The position numbers and the translations under genes are program-made. A stretch of 38,595 bases of DNA from an uncultured Alphaproteobacteria bacterium (GTDB lineage: Bacteria; Pseudomonadota; Alphaproteobacteria; HIMB59; GCA-002718135), in NCBI GenBank assembly GCA_902524385.1, contig CABZCZ010000002.1, positions 1 through 38,595 of the forward strand, given 5' to 3'. This document shows, one piece after another, positions 1 to 6,730 of this stretch (the first letter of the stretch is position 1; each line of letters begins with the position of its first letter). The notes under the pieces were generated by a model. That model searched no databases, was not told the DNA's origin, and worked only from the letters and a program-made list of their open reading frames with translations.

Positions 1-727
1 CCTCTTTTCTAACTGCTCCACCAACACCATCACCGAAGACTCCACCAGAAAATGTTGGACCTGTAAATGCAACATCAACACCACCATCAGATTCCATAAA
101 ATCAATAATTGATCCTACATCAGCTAGAACTGCATCACATCTTCCAGCAGCCAAATCTAAATTGTGATCATCAACCGCTTGATACAGTTTTACATCTACT
201 GCACCAGACATGTGTTTTTCTAAAAAATTCTGATGAATTGTTGAAGATTGCACACATACAGTTTTACCGTCCATAGCAGCAATTAGTTGACCTATTGCAG
301 CTTGTTCTTTTCCACCTGCATTATTAAGATTAACTTTAGCCATACCAGCAATATTTAAATTTGCTAAACCACTATTTTTTAAAACAGCAAATCTTGCACC
401 ATCGGTCATATATCCAGTTGTAAAATTAACCTTTTCTTTTCTTTCTTCGGTAATAGACATTCCAGCAATAATAATGTCATATTTACCTTGAAGAAGGGCA
501 GGTATTATACCATCCCAATCTTGAGTTACCCATTCACATGTAACACCCATTCGTTCACAAGCTTCGTTACCAAAGTCTATTTCTGCCCCTTCTAGTTCAC
601 CTGCAGAGTTTAAATTATTCCACGGCGGATAAGCACCTTCTGTACCAATTCTTATTGTCTGCGAATTTGCAATAGATGCAACTCCAAAAATACAAATTGA
701 TAATAAGTAAATTATAAATTTATTCAC
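1..727 (-). CDS. Amino-acid ABC transporter substrate-binding protein, C-terminus cut by window edge
   Basis: Periplasmic solute-binding protein of family 3 (ArgT/HisJ type), which would capture an amino acid for an ABC importer. The gene runs off the left edge, so about 242 codons are visible. I choose the GTG at 727 because AAGGAGG lies just upstream and a signal peptide follows (hydrophobic stretch to about residue 22, ending ASIANS). Family features visible include RIGTEGAYPPWN, ELEGAEIDFGNEACERMGV, DWDGIIPALLQGKYDIIIAGM and ITEERKEKVNFT. An internal segment, AGRCDAVLADVGSIIDFMES, matches the second lobe. The genes beyond the edge are not visible, so the ligand is unknown; lysine, arginine or a general amino acid is typical. 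It lies on the same strand as the ccm operon but has its own strong ribosome binding site. Confidence 0.9.
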   Translation of the reverse strand, partial: MNKFIIYLLSICIFGVASIANSQTIRIGTEGAYPPWNNLNSAGELEGAEIDFGNEACERMGVTCEWVTQDWDGIIPALLQGKYDIIIAGMSITEERKEKVNFTTGYMTDGARFAVLKNSGLANLNIAGMAKVNLNNAGGKEQAAIGQLIAAMDGKTVCVQSSTIHQNFLEKHMSGAVDVKLYQAVDDHNLDLAAGRCDAVLADVGSIIDFMESDGGVDVAFTGPTFSGGVFGDGVGGAVRKE

Positions 728-781
728 GTTTCCTCCTTGAAGAAGTATTTCTAAATTAGTAAGAAACAATATAAGCTAAAT

Positions 782-804
782 AAAAAAAAACAAAATAAAT
801 TGTT
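782..804 (-). terminator. Weak intrinsic terminator candidate after ccmH
   Basis: Read on the minus strand, a five-base-pair stem (AACAA/TTGTT) with a six-base loop is followed by a run of nine T. It begins at the ccmH stop codon. The stem contains one G-C pair only, so this is a weak candidate. It would separate the ccm operon from the substrate-binding protein gene. Confidence 0.3.
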
Positions 805-1190
805 CAAGCCTTTTTTGTTTTGGTCTTAATTAATACAAAAAATAGTCCAATTATTAGTAATATAAAAGGAAAACTCCACAGAAAGATATTATTATAATTC
901 ATAAGCGGTCTAAAAAGAATATATTCACCATATCTTTCAACTAAAAATTCCTTGATATCTCTCTCACTTTTACCTTTCAGTAATTTTTGTCTAACTATTT
1001 TTTTGATATCATTTGAGAATTCAGCATCAGAGTCATAAATACTTTGGTTTTGACAAGTCATACATCTTAATTCTAGAGTTAAGTTTTTTACTCTTTCATC
1101 GATATTTTCAAGCGCATATATTTTTAAAGTAAAAAACATAAAACTTAAAATTGTTATATTTAAAAGTCTAAAGAAGTGGCTCAATTTCAT
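804..1190 (-). CDS. ccmH: Cytochrome c maturation protein CcmH
   Basis: Membrane-anchored periplasmic thiol-reducing subunit of the heme lyase complex, which acts on apocytochrome c CXXCH motifs together with CcmF and CcmG. The 128-residue protein has an N-terminal hydrophobic signal, the hallmark LRCMTCQNQSI with Cys43 and Cys46, and a C-terminal membrane segment (about 101-121) ending in a lysine-rich tail. Its length is typical of a single CcmH domain without the TPR part (CcmI) that some proteins carry fused. It is the last gene of the ccm operon and its start overlaps the end of ccmG by 23 bases. No ccmI gene follows; the next gene is an unrelated binding protein. Confidence 0.96.
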   Translation of the reverse strand: MKLSHFFRLLNITILSFMFFTLKIYALENIDERVKNLTLELRCMTCQNQSIYDSDAEFSNDIKKIVRQKLLKGKSERDIKEFLVERYGEYILFRPLMNYNNIFLWSFPFILLIIGLFFVLIKTKTKKA

Positions 1191-1692
1191 TTTCTAAAAT
1201 ATCCTCCGTAATTGGACCCATAAATTTAAAGATAATCTTACCATTTTCATTAATTAAGTATGTTTCTGGGAGACCAAAAACTCCAAATTCTAAAGCAATC
1301 AATCCATCAGCATCTACACCAACAAAATCATATGGATTTCCATCATCTTCCAAATATTTTTTAGCGTCTGAAGTTGGATCTTTATGATTAAATCCCAACA
1401 AATATAATTCTGGGTATTTTTTACGAATTTCAAAAAAAAGTGGATGTTCAATTTTACAAGGACTACACCAAGAAGCAAAAAAATTAATCAAGGTTTTTTT
1501 ATTTTTTATATCATTTGTTTTAATAATCTCCTTAGAATTATACAAAGATATACTTTCAAAAATAGGAACATCCTTATTTAAGAGTGCACTTGGTGGTTTA
1601 TTCGGATCTTTACCACTTAATAAATAAACTAGTGAAAAAATACATATTATGAAAAGTACTATTAATGGTGTTAAAATAAATATTCTACTCAT
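1168..1692 (-). CDS. ccmG: Thiol:disulfide interchange protein CcmG/DsbE
   Basis: Membrane-tethered periplasmic thioredoxin that keeps apocytochrome c cysteines reduced for heme ligation. From the chosen start (ATG at 1692) the product is 174 residues. It has an N-terminal membrane anchor, then a thioredoxin fold with ASWCSPCKIEHP (Cys76 and Cys79) and the cis-proline region GVFGLPETYLI. The frame stays open upstream to 1746, but that 18-residue extension lies inside ccmF and has no signal character. The ATG at 1692 forms a four-base ATGA overlap with the ccmF stop, the usual arrangement for coupled translation. The family identity is clear. Confidence 0.95.
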   Translation of the reverse strand: MSRIFILTPLIVLFIICIFSLVYLLSGKDPNKPPSALLNKDVPIFESISLYNSKEIIKTNDIKNKKTLINFFASWCSPCKIEHPLFFEIRKKYPELYLLGFNHKDPTSDAKKYLEDDGNPYDFVGVDADGLIALEFGVFGLPETYLINENGKIIFKFMGPITEDILENEIEPLL

Positions 1693-3551
1693 CTTTTTGA
1701 AACAGCTACTAAACCTGAATACATCATTATTATCACTCCAAGCCAAATAAAGCTAACAAATGGATTAATTAAAACTTTTACAAACCACTCGTTATTTTTT
1801 TGATCACCGAGGATAAAATATATATCCTTATTCCACTGATGTAAAATACCAGCCTCAGATGTAATCATCTTAGAAACAGGATAATAATTTTTTCCAGCCT
1901 CTATTTTTTTTGATTGATTTTTTTCAACATCAAACAAAAATTTTCCTCTTAAAGCTTGGAAATTAATTTGATTAGTTGTTTCTATTTCTTCAAACAAAAC
2001 TGTCTTTCCATTTACATTAAACTTATCTCCCTCATTAAGATTAAAATCTAGTTCATTTTGAAAAACACTTGAACAAGTGATGCCTATTATAGCAATACCA
2101 ACTCCAATATGTGCTATATGAGGATTAATTATTTGAAAAAACTTAATAGTAAATTTAATTTTGTAAGAAGAAAAGATTGCAATAGTTGAGGCTAATATTA
2201 TCCAAAAACCTAGAAGAAGTCCAACAAAACCCCATGTATTGAAATCTAAAAAATATGATTGAATTAAAACTAAAATACTTAAGATAATAAAACTCAGTAC
2301 ATATTTTTTTGAACTCTGTATTTTATTCGTTTGCCAGGATAAAATTGGTGCAATGCTCATTAATAAAAAACCAGGGATCATAATAGGAATTACAGTAGCA
2401 TTAAAATAAGGGCCTCCAACCGATATTCTCTTATTATACAAAACTTCAATAATAATTGGGTATATAGTTCCTAAAAGAATAGTTAAGGTTGCTATTATCA
2501 TTAAAATATTATTTATTACAAGAGCTGAAACCTTATTGATAAATAACAAGTTTAAAGCATTTGATTTTTTTGGTTCTTTTAATAGAAAAACTAAAAAACC
2601 AAATCCAGTTACAATAAAAAAGATTAATAATATAAATATGCCCCTAGATGCATCTGCTGCAAATGAATGTACACTTGTTAAGATTCCAGATCTTACCAAA
2701 AATGTTCCAAAAACACTTAATGAGAAGCATAGAATTGATAAAAAAACTATCCACTTTTTAATAGCTTGCTCACCTCTTACCATCATGAGAGAATGAACTA
2801 ATGCAAGTCCAGCAATCCAAGGCATTAGTGAAATATTTTCGACTGGATCCCAAAACCACCAACCACCCCATCCTAATTCATAATATGCCCAATATGAACC
2901 TAGAGCTATCCCACCAGTTAAAAAAGTCCAACTAATCAATGACCATTTCTTTGCAACATAAAGCCATTCATCATCTGTATTTTGAAATAAACCTGCAATA
3001 GCAATACTGAAAACTATGGAATAGCCAACGTAGCCTCCATATAAAATTGGAGGGTGAATAGCTAATCCTGGATCTTGTAAAATTGGATTTAAACCCAAAC
3101 CTTCATCAACTAAAATTGAATTAACTAGAAATGGATTAGATGTAAAGACGATAAAGAGACCAAACAAAATATGAAGTAAAGATTGGATAATTAATGTTAA
3201 TCTTCGAAAGCTTTCATCTATATTTTTTGTAAAAGAAAAAAAGAAACTAAAAATAGATAATATACTTAGCCATAAAAGCATCGAACCTTCATGATTCCCC
3301 CAAGTGCCTGAAATTTTATATATTAATGGTTTATTTGAGTGAGAGTTTTGAAAGACATTATAATTTGAGAAATCAGAAATCACATAGGCATACATTAGTG
3401 AAAAAAAAGATAACAAAGTTAATAATGACGAAAAACGGATTAATAAATTAAATTTCTGTTTTTGAAATTTAAATATATATCTAGATATAAATAAGTAAAA
3501 ATTAATACCTATGGCAAAAACTAAGCTTAAAAAACCAACTAATGAACTCAT
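1689..3551 (-). CDS. ccmF: Heme lyase subunit CcmF
   Basis: Large integral membrane protein of the heme lyase, which receives heme from holo-CcmE and attaches it to apocytochrome c with CcmH. The 620 residues contain many membrane segments and the tryptophan-rich WWD signature WGGWWFWDPVEN. A conserved segment IHPPILYGGYVGYS precedes it. The soluble domain near residues 500-590 precedes a final membrane helix. The length is close to that of other CcmF proteins (about 630-660). The start overlaps the ccmE stop by four bases and the stop overlaps the ccmG start by four bases, so the middle of the operon is translationally coupled. Confidence 0.97.
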   Translation of the reverse strand: MSSLVGFLSLVFAIGINFYLFISRYIFKFQKQKFNLLIRFSSLLTLLSFFSLMYAYVISDFSNYNVFQNSHSNKPLIYKISGTWGNHEGSMLLWLSILSIFSFFFSFTKNIDESFRRLTLIIQSLLHILFGLFIVFTSNPFLVNSILVDEGLGLNPILQDPGLAIHPPILYGGYVGYSIVFSIAIAGLFQNTDDEWLYVAKKWSLISWTFLTGGIALGSYWAYYELGWGGWWFWDPVENISLMPWIAGLALVHSLMMVRGEQAIKKWIVFLSILCFSLSVFGTFLVRSGILTSVHSFAADASRGIFILLIFFIVTGFGFLVFLLKEPKKSNALNLLFINKVSALVINNILMIIATLTILLGTIYPIIIEVLYNKRISVGGPYFNATVIPIMIPGFLLMSIAPILSWQTNKIQSSKKYVLSFIILSILVLIQSYFLDFNTWGFVGLLLGFWIILASTIAIFSSYKIKFTIKFFQIINPHIAHIGVGIAIIGITCSSVFQNELDFNLNEGDKFNVNGKTVLFEEIETTNQINFQALRGKFLFDVEKNQSKKIEAGKNYYPVSKMITSEAGILHQWNKDIYFILGDQKNNEWFVKVLINPFVSFIWLGVIIMMYSGLVAVSKR

Positions 3552-3988
3552 TTATATTTTTTATTCCAATAACCTGTATCTTTCAGATCTTCTTTTATTG
3601 ATGCTGGCATATAATTTTCATCATGTTTTGCAAAAACATTTGTTGCATTAAAAATATCATTATTAACAAAAGCGCCCTCTATTACTGCACCTTGCCCTTC
3701 TCTAAATAAATCGGGAAGAATTCCATTGAAAGTAACAAGTATAGATGCTTTTTCATCAGTAATTTTAAATTTAAATGAACTTGAAGAAATTTTATTGAAA
3801 CTATCATTTTCTACAAAACCACCTATTCTTATAGTTTCATTTATTACAATATCTAACTTATCAATCTCGGATGGCGTGTAAAAATACGACACATTTTCTC
3901 TTGTATTATATAAAATAAGTAAAACTGCACTTAGTATAATTGCCAATGTAAGCAAAATAAAAAGCAATCTTTGAAGTCGTAAACTCAT
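3548..3988 (-). CDS. ccmE: Heme chaperone CcmE
   Basis: Periplasmic heme chaperone that binds heme covalently after CcmC loads it and passes it to CcmF. The 146-residue protein has an N-terminal membrane anchor (about 8-27), the beta-barrel segment RIGGFVEND and ITDEKASILVTFNGILPDLF, and the heme-binding motif KHDENYMP. In that motif His122 is the covalent ligand and Tyr126 is the axial ligand. The length matches the family. The start codon directly follows the ccmD stop with no gap, and the gene ends in a four-base overlap with ccmF. Confidence 0.97.
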   Translation of the reverse strand: MSLRLQRLLFILLTLAIILSAVLLILYNTRENVSYFYTPSEIDKLDIVINETIRIGGFVENDSFNKISSSSFKFKITDEKASILVTFNGILPDLFREGQGAVIEGAFVNNDIFNATNVFAKHDENYMPASIKEDLKDTGYWNKKYK

Positions 3989-4090
3989 TTACTTTTTTAT
4001 TCTTCTAAATTTTAAGTAACTAAATAATAATAACAAAATAATTAAAGTAAAAGCTGCAAAGTAAGATCCAAAAATATACCAGAAATACAT
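3989..4090 (-). CDS. ccmD: Small heme exporter protein CcmD
   Basis: A 33-codon gene beginning MYFWYIFGSYFAAF, with one membrane helix and a basic tail KFRRIKK, exactly between ccmC and ccmE. This is the position, topology and size of CcmD, which releases holo-CcmE from the CcmABC complex. The ATG at 4090 is preceded by an AGGG ribosome binding site. The TAA stop is immediately followed by the ATG of ccmE. Sequence conservation in CcmD is low, so the call rests on position, the aromatic N-terminus (YxxWxxGSY-like), the single helix and the basic end. Confidence 0.88.
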   Translation of the reverse strand: MYFWYIFGSYFAAFTLIILLLLFSYLKFRRIKK

Positions 4091-4151
4091 AATCCCTATT
4101 AGCAAAAATATTTAGGAAAGATACTTAATCAAAAGGACTAAAAGTCACAAA

Positions 4152-4850
4152 TTAAATTAAATTAGACTTTCTTGAAATTATCTCTGTTTTAATTCTTAAA
4201 ATAGCTATTACTAAACCAACCATAATAAATGCAAAAGTCATGATAATTAAAGGAATCATCATTGAAGGGTCAATGCTGGGTTTTGATAATTTACTTATTG
4301 TTGCCGGTTGATGTAAGGTATTCCACCAATCTACAGAAAATTTAACTATAGGGAGATTTATTGATCCAACAAGAACAAATATTGCCACTACTTTTTCTCT
4401 TACAATCCTATTTTCAAAAGATAAATTCATAAAAATAATAATAAGATAAATAATAAAAAGTATTGCCACTGAGGTTAAACGTGCATCCCATACCCACCAA
4501 GTACCCCACATTGGTTTACCCCACAAAGATCCACTTATAATACATATCAGTGTAAAGACTGCTCCTATAGGAGCTACTGCAGTGTTAATAATAAATCCAA
4601 AAGGTATTCTAAAAGCCAATCCAGCAATACTATATAATGTCATTATAGCATAGGTAAGTAATGCTAACCAAGCACTAGGTACATGAACATACATTATACG
4701 TACAGTTGATCCTTGTTGATAATCATCAGGAGATAAATAAAATGCAAATATTAACCCTATAGAAAACAATATAATTGATGAAATCAACACTGGTAGAAAT
4801 ACATAATCTGCAAACTTATTAAAATTACCAGGATTAACTAAAAACTTCAT
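4152..4850 (-). CDS. ccmC: Heme transporter/heme-handling protein CcmC
   Basis: Inner-membrane protein of the WWD family that presents heme to CcmE. The 232 residues form about six membrane helices. The tryptophan-rich motif is KPMWGTWWVWDARLTS. Conserved histidines flank it: one in YVHVPSAW near residue 55 and one in NTLHQPATI. Length and motif order match CcmC rather than the much longer CcmF. It starts one base after the ccmB stop. A gap of about 60 bases separates it from ccmD, the only sizeable gap within the operon. Confidence 0.96.
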   Translation of the reverse strand: MKFLVNPGNFNKFADYVFLPVLISSIILFSIGLIFAFYLSPDDYQQGSTVRIMYVHVPSAWLALLTYAIMTLYSIAGLAFRIPFGFIINTAVAPIGAVFTLICIISGSLWGKPMWGTWWVWDARLTSVAILFIIYLIIIFMNLSFENRIVREKVVAIFVLVGSINLPIVKFSVDWWNTLHQPATISKLSKPSIDPSMMIPLIIMTFAFIMVGLVIAILRIKTEIISRKSNLI

Positions 4851-4851
4851 A

Positions 4852-5523
4852 TCAATTATTCTCTAATGCAAGTTTAAGACACAAACCACTTGCCCAAGGA
4901 TTTATAGCAAAAACTATTAATAATACTCCAAATAATATACTTATGAGAGAATTAAAGTTTTCTTCAATATTAACAATACCCACAGAAAAAATAATTATTG
5001 GAACACTAAAAATCATAACTATAACACTTCCTAGTAGGAAGTTTCGCTGGTTCATTAGGTTCATTGAAGATGAAATAGAACCTAGGCATGATAGAATGAA
5101 TGATCCTATTATAAAACTAGAAAACAGATAGATAACTTTATCATTTGCAATATTCAACAAGATACTTGCAATTGGTATAGACAGCAAAAAAGGTAACTGA
5201 ACAAAGATAAAATGTGAAAAAGTTTTTAAAATAGTAATAAAACCAAAACTAAATCCATTTAAATGCATAATCAACAAATTACCATTTTCAAAATCATCTT
5301 GATAAAATTTCCTTAAAGATAATGTTGAGCTTAATAATAATAATGTCCATACAATGCCAATTCCTATACTAGAAATTGTTTCTTTGTCCGGCCCAATAGA
5401 GAAAATAAATATAAAAATTGAAACAAAGAAAAAGATAATATTTGTTAAAATATCTTGAAAACCACTTAGATTTAATTTGTACTCTCTATAATAAAAAGAA
5501 ATCATTTTATTTAAAATTATCAT
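4852..5523 (-). CDS. ccmB: Heme exporter membrane subunit CcmB
   Basis: Membrane subunit of the CcmAB(C) ABC transporter, whose ATP hydrolysis releases holo-CcmE from CcmC. The 223-residue protein has about six membrane helices. The family segment GIGIVWTLLLLSSTLSLRKF is followed by DDFENGNL, which matches the conserved cytoplasmic loop of CcmB. It sits between ccmA (five bases upstream) and ccmC. Assignment follows from both the motif and its place in the operon. The C-terminus (INPWASGLCLKLAL) resembles the usual ending of the family. Confidence 0.95.
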   Translation of the reverse strand: MIILNKMISFYYREYKLNLSGFQDILTNIIFFFVSIFIFIFSIGPDKETISSIGIGIVWTLLLLSSTLSLRKFYQDDFENGNLLIMHLNGFSFGFITILKTFSHFIFVQLPFLLSIPIASILLNIANDKVIYLFSSFIIGSFILSCLGSISSSMNLMNQRNFLLGSVIVMIFSVPIIIFSVGIVNIEENFNSLISILFGVLLIVFAINPWASGLCLKLALENN

Positions 5524-5528
5524 TTTAT

Positions 5529-6134
5529 TTATAGTAAAACTTCCTCTGACACATTTATTTCTGATTCTTGATGCGAGCTAAATATTATTGAGCCTTCTTT
5601 AGAGCGATGATCTTCAAAAGTCTGTGCTATTATATCAATTGAATCATCATCTAAATTGGACAAAGGTTCATCTAAAATCCAAATTTTTTTGTTTTCTATA
5701 ATTAATCGTAAAAACTCTAATTTTTTTGTTTCTCCAAATGATAATGAATTAACTTTTTGATTTAAATAAATATCTAATTGTAAAGTTTTTAAAATATTCT
5801 CAACTTGAGAATTACTAATATCTGATAAAAAAAATTTTTTCCAAATTTTAATGTTTTCCTGAACTGATAACTTACTTAAACTTGATGTTTTATCAGAAAT
5901 ATATGTAACATGATTAAAAAAATTATATAAATTTTTTTTTAATAATTTTCCTTTCCAATATATAGCGCCAGAGGATGGCTCTATTAAGTTAAGTAATGCT
6001 TTTAATAATGTAGTTTTTCCAGAACCATTTTTCCCTTTTAATAATATTATTTTTCCAGATCCAAGAGATAGGTTAACATTCTCAAATATTTTTTTATTTG
6101 ACCTTTCAATGGATAAATCTTTAACGAGTATCAT
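5529..6134 (-). CDS. ccmA: Heme exporter ATP-binding subunit CcmA
   Basis: ABC ATPase of the CcmAB transporter. The 201 residues contain Walker A GKNGSGKTT (34-42), a signature segment NSLSFGETKKLEFLR (the motif reads LSFGE rather than LSGGQ), Walker B IWILDEP (151-157), the D-loop SNLD and an H-loop histidine near residue 188 (SSHQE). The compact length is typical of CcmA. It is the first gene of the ccm operon; a strong hairpin terminator for the preceding gene lies about 40 bases upstream. I see no strong Shine-Dalgarno sequence and no convincing -10 box in the short gap. Confidence 0.95.
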   Translation of the reverse strand: MILVKDLSIERSNKKIFENVNLSLGSGKIILLKGKNGSGKTTLLKALLNLIEPSSGAIYWKGKLLKKNLYNFFNHVTYISDKTSSLSKLSVQENIKIWKKFFLSDISNSQVENILKTLQLDIYLNQKVNSLSFGETKKLEFLRLIIENKKIWILDEPLSNLDDDSIDIIAQTFEDHRSKEGSIIFSSHQESEINVSEEVLL

Positions 6135-6173
6135 TATTTAGATCTAATGACATTTTGATTTAAAACAATAAAA

Positions 6174-6196
6174 AAAACGGGGCAAAACCCCGTTTT
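6174..6196 (-). terminator. Intrinsic terminator of the lysine-repeat gene
   Basis: A perfect nine-base-pair stem (AAAACGGGG / CCCCGTTTT) with loop CAAAA. On the minus strand it is followed by a T-rich tract (TTTTTTTATTG). It lies 68 bases after the stop of the lysine-repeat gene and before ccmA, so it should end that transcript. On the plus strand a shorter T stretch follows. It is one of the most GC-rich short stretches in this part of the window. Confidence 0.8.
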
Positions 6197-6246
6197 ATCT
6201 TTTTGAAAAAGATAAGAAAAAGAAAACTTTAAATTAAAGTTTTCTT
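6197..6246. repeat. Two further inverted repeats beside the terminator
   Basis: Two more inverted repeats stand next to the terminator. ATCTTTTT/AAAAAGAT lies at 6197-6204 and 6206-6213, with a one-base centre. AAGAAAACTTT/AAAGTTTTCTT lies at 6220-6230 and 6236-6246, with loop AAATT. Together with the terminator they give three consecutive hairpins in the 3' untranslated region of the lysine-repeat gene. They could protect the mRNA 3' end or act as backup terminators; the role is inference. Confidence 0.55.
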
Positions 6247-6263
6247 GAAAAATTGAAGTATTT

Positions 6264-6437
6264 CTATTTTCTCTTCTTCTTTTTAGCAGCTTTTTTCTTT
6301 TTCTTTTTAGGAGCTGCTTTTTTCTTTTTCTTAGGAGCAGCTTTTTTCTTTTTCTTTTTAGGAGCTGCTTTCTTCTTTTTCTTAGGAGCTGCTTTCTTTT
6401 TTTTCTTTGGAGCAGCTTTCTTTTTCTTCTTAGCCAT
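6264..6437 (-). CDS. Lysine-repeat (AAPKKKKK) histone H1-like basic protein
   Basis: A 57-residue protein made almost only of Lys, Ala and Pro: MA, then blocks of five or six lysines separated by AAP (five times) and AA, ending KKKKRK. Thirty-seven of 57 residues are lysine. The composition resembles the C-terminal tails of histone H1-like bacterial proteins and would be expected to bind nucleic acid. I choose the ATG at 6437 because AAGGAG lies about seven bases upstream; the frame continues upstream to 6491, but that part covers the structured leader and the predicted transcription start. The gene has its own promoter and terminator, so it is monocistronic. The function is inferred from composition only; there is no folded domain to recognise. 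Confidence 0.8.
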   Translation of the reverse strand: MAKKKKKAAPKKKKKAAPKKKKKAAPKKKKKKAAPKKKKKAAPKKKKKKAAKKKKRK

Positions 6438-6464
6438 AAAATACTCCTTGTATTTTGTTACCCC

Positions 6465-6480
6465 GGAGGAACCTCCCTCC
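6465..6480 (-). promoter_or_regulatory. GC-rich leader hairpin before the lysine-repeat gene
   Basis: On the minus strand GGAGG, a six-base spacer GAGGTT, then CCTCC can form a hairpin in the predicted 5' untranslated region. CTCC of the second arm could instead pair with GGAG of the ribosome binding site at 6444-6449. Mutually exclusive pairing of this kind could tune translation. Only the complementarities are seen; the switch is inference. Confidence 0.4.
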
Positions 6481-6500
6481 ATTATCACCATAGTGATAAT
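6481..6500 (-). promoter_or_regulatory. Operator-like palindrome at the start point
   Basis: Perfect inverted repeat ATTATCAC-4-GTGATAAT (minus strand ATTATCACTATGGTGATAAT). It overlaps the last two bases of the -10 box and covers the predicted transcription start. This is where a repressor would block initiation. It could also act as a hairpin at the extreme 5' end of the mRNA. No regulator can be named. Confidence 0.55.
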
Positions 6501-6527
6501 TATAAAAGGCTAAGCATTTATTCCCAA
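6499..6527 (-). promoter_or_regulatory. Sigma-70-type promoter of the lysine-repeat gene
   Basis: On the minus strand, -35 TTGGGA (6522-6527), a 17-base spacer and -10 TATAAT (6499-6504). The -10 is a perfect match with ideal spacing. The predicted start lies near 6491-6493, giving a leader of about 55 bases before the ATG at 6437. Confidence 0.65.
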
Positions 6528-6704
6528 AACTTACGATTAAAGTCAACAATATACCAATATTTCAAAATCAATCTTATTATGATTAAATTATTATTTTAAA
6601 AAAACTGAATATAAAAAAAACTAACCTACCTTTTTATTTTTTCCCAGAAAACATGTAATAAATAAACATTTTGCTATACAAAAATTTATCTTCATACTAT
6701 TTAA

Positions 6705-6724
6705 TTGTTATAATTATTTAACAA
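6705..6724 (+). promoter_or_regulatory. Possible acnA promoter with inverted repeat
   Basis: A perfect -10 hexamer TATAAT (6709-6714) lies just before acnA without a good -35 box. An inverted repeat TTGTTA-8-TAACAA (6705-6710 and 6719-6724) is centred on it and may be an operator. The implied start near 6721 would leave only about ten bases before the ATG. The rest of 6528-6704 shows AT-rich sequence with nothing I can assign. Confidence 0.35.
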
Positions 6725-6730
6725 GTTAGC

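Noticed and set aside
1693-1746. N-terminal extension of CcmG
   Set aside because: It lies inside ccmF, lacks signal character, and the ATGA junction at 1689-1692 is the natural start.
2536-2796. Plus-strand frame inside ccmF
   Set aside because: Antisense to a conserved membrane protein gene, lysine-rich by composition and with no regulatory signals.
6264-6437. Short regular DNA repeats that might suggest a CRISPR-like array
   Set aside because: The repeat is an in-frame coding repeat of AAP and lysine codons with no unique spacers and no cas genes nearby.
6253-6513. Plus-strand frame encoding a phenylalanine-rich repeat protein
   Set aside because: It is the reverse strand of the lysine-repeat gene (AAA/TTT), has no ribosome binding site, and only the minus strand has a promoter, ribosome binding site and terminator.
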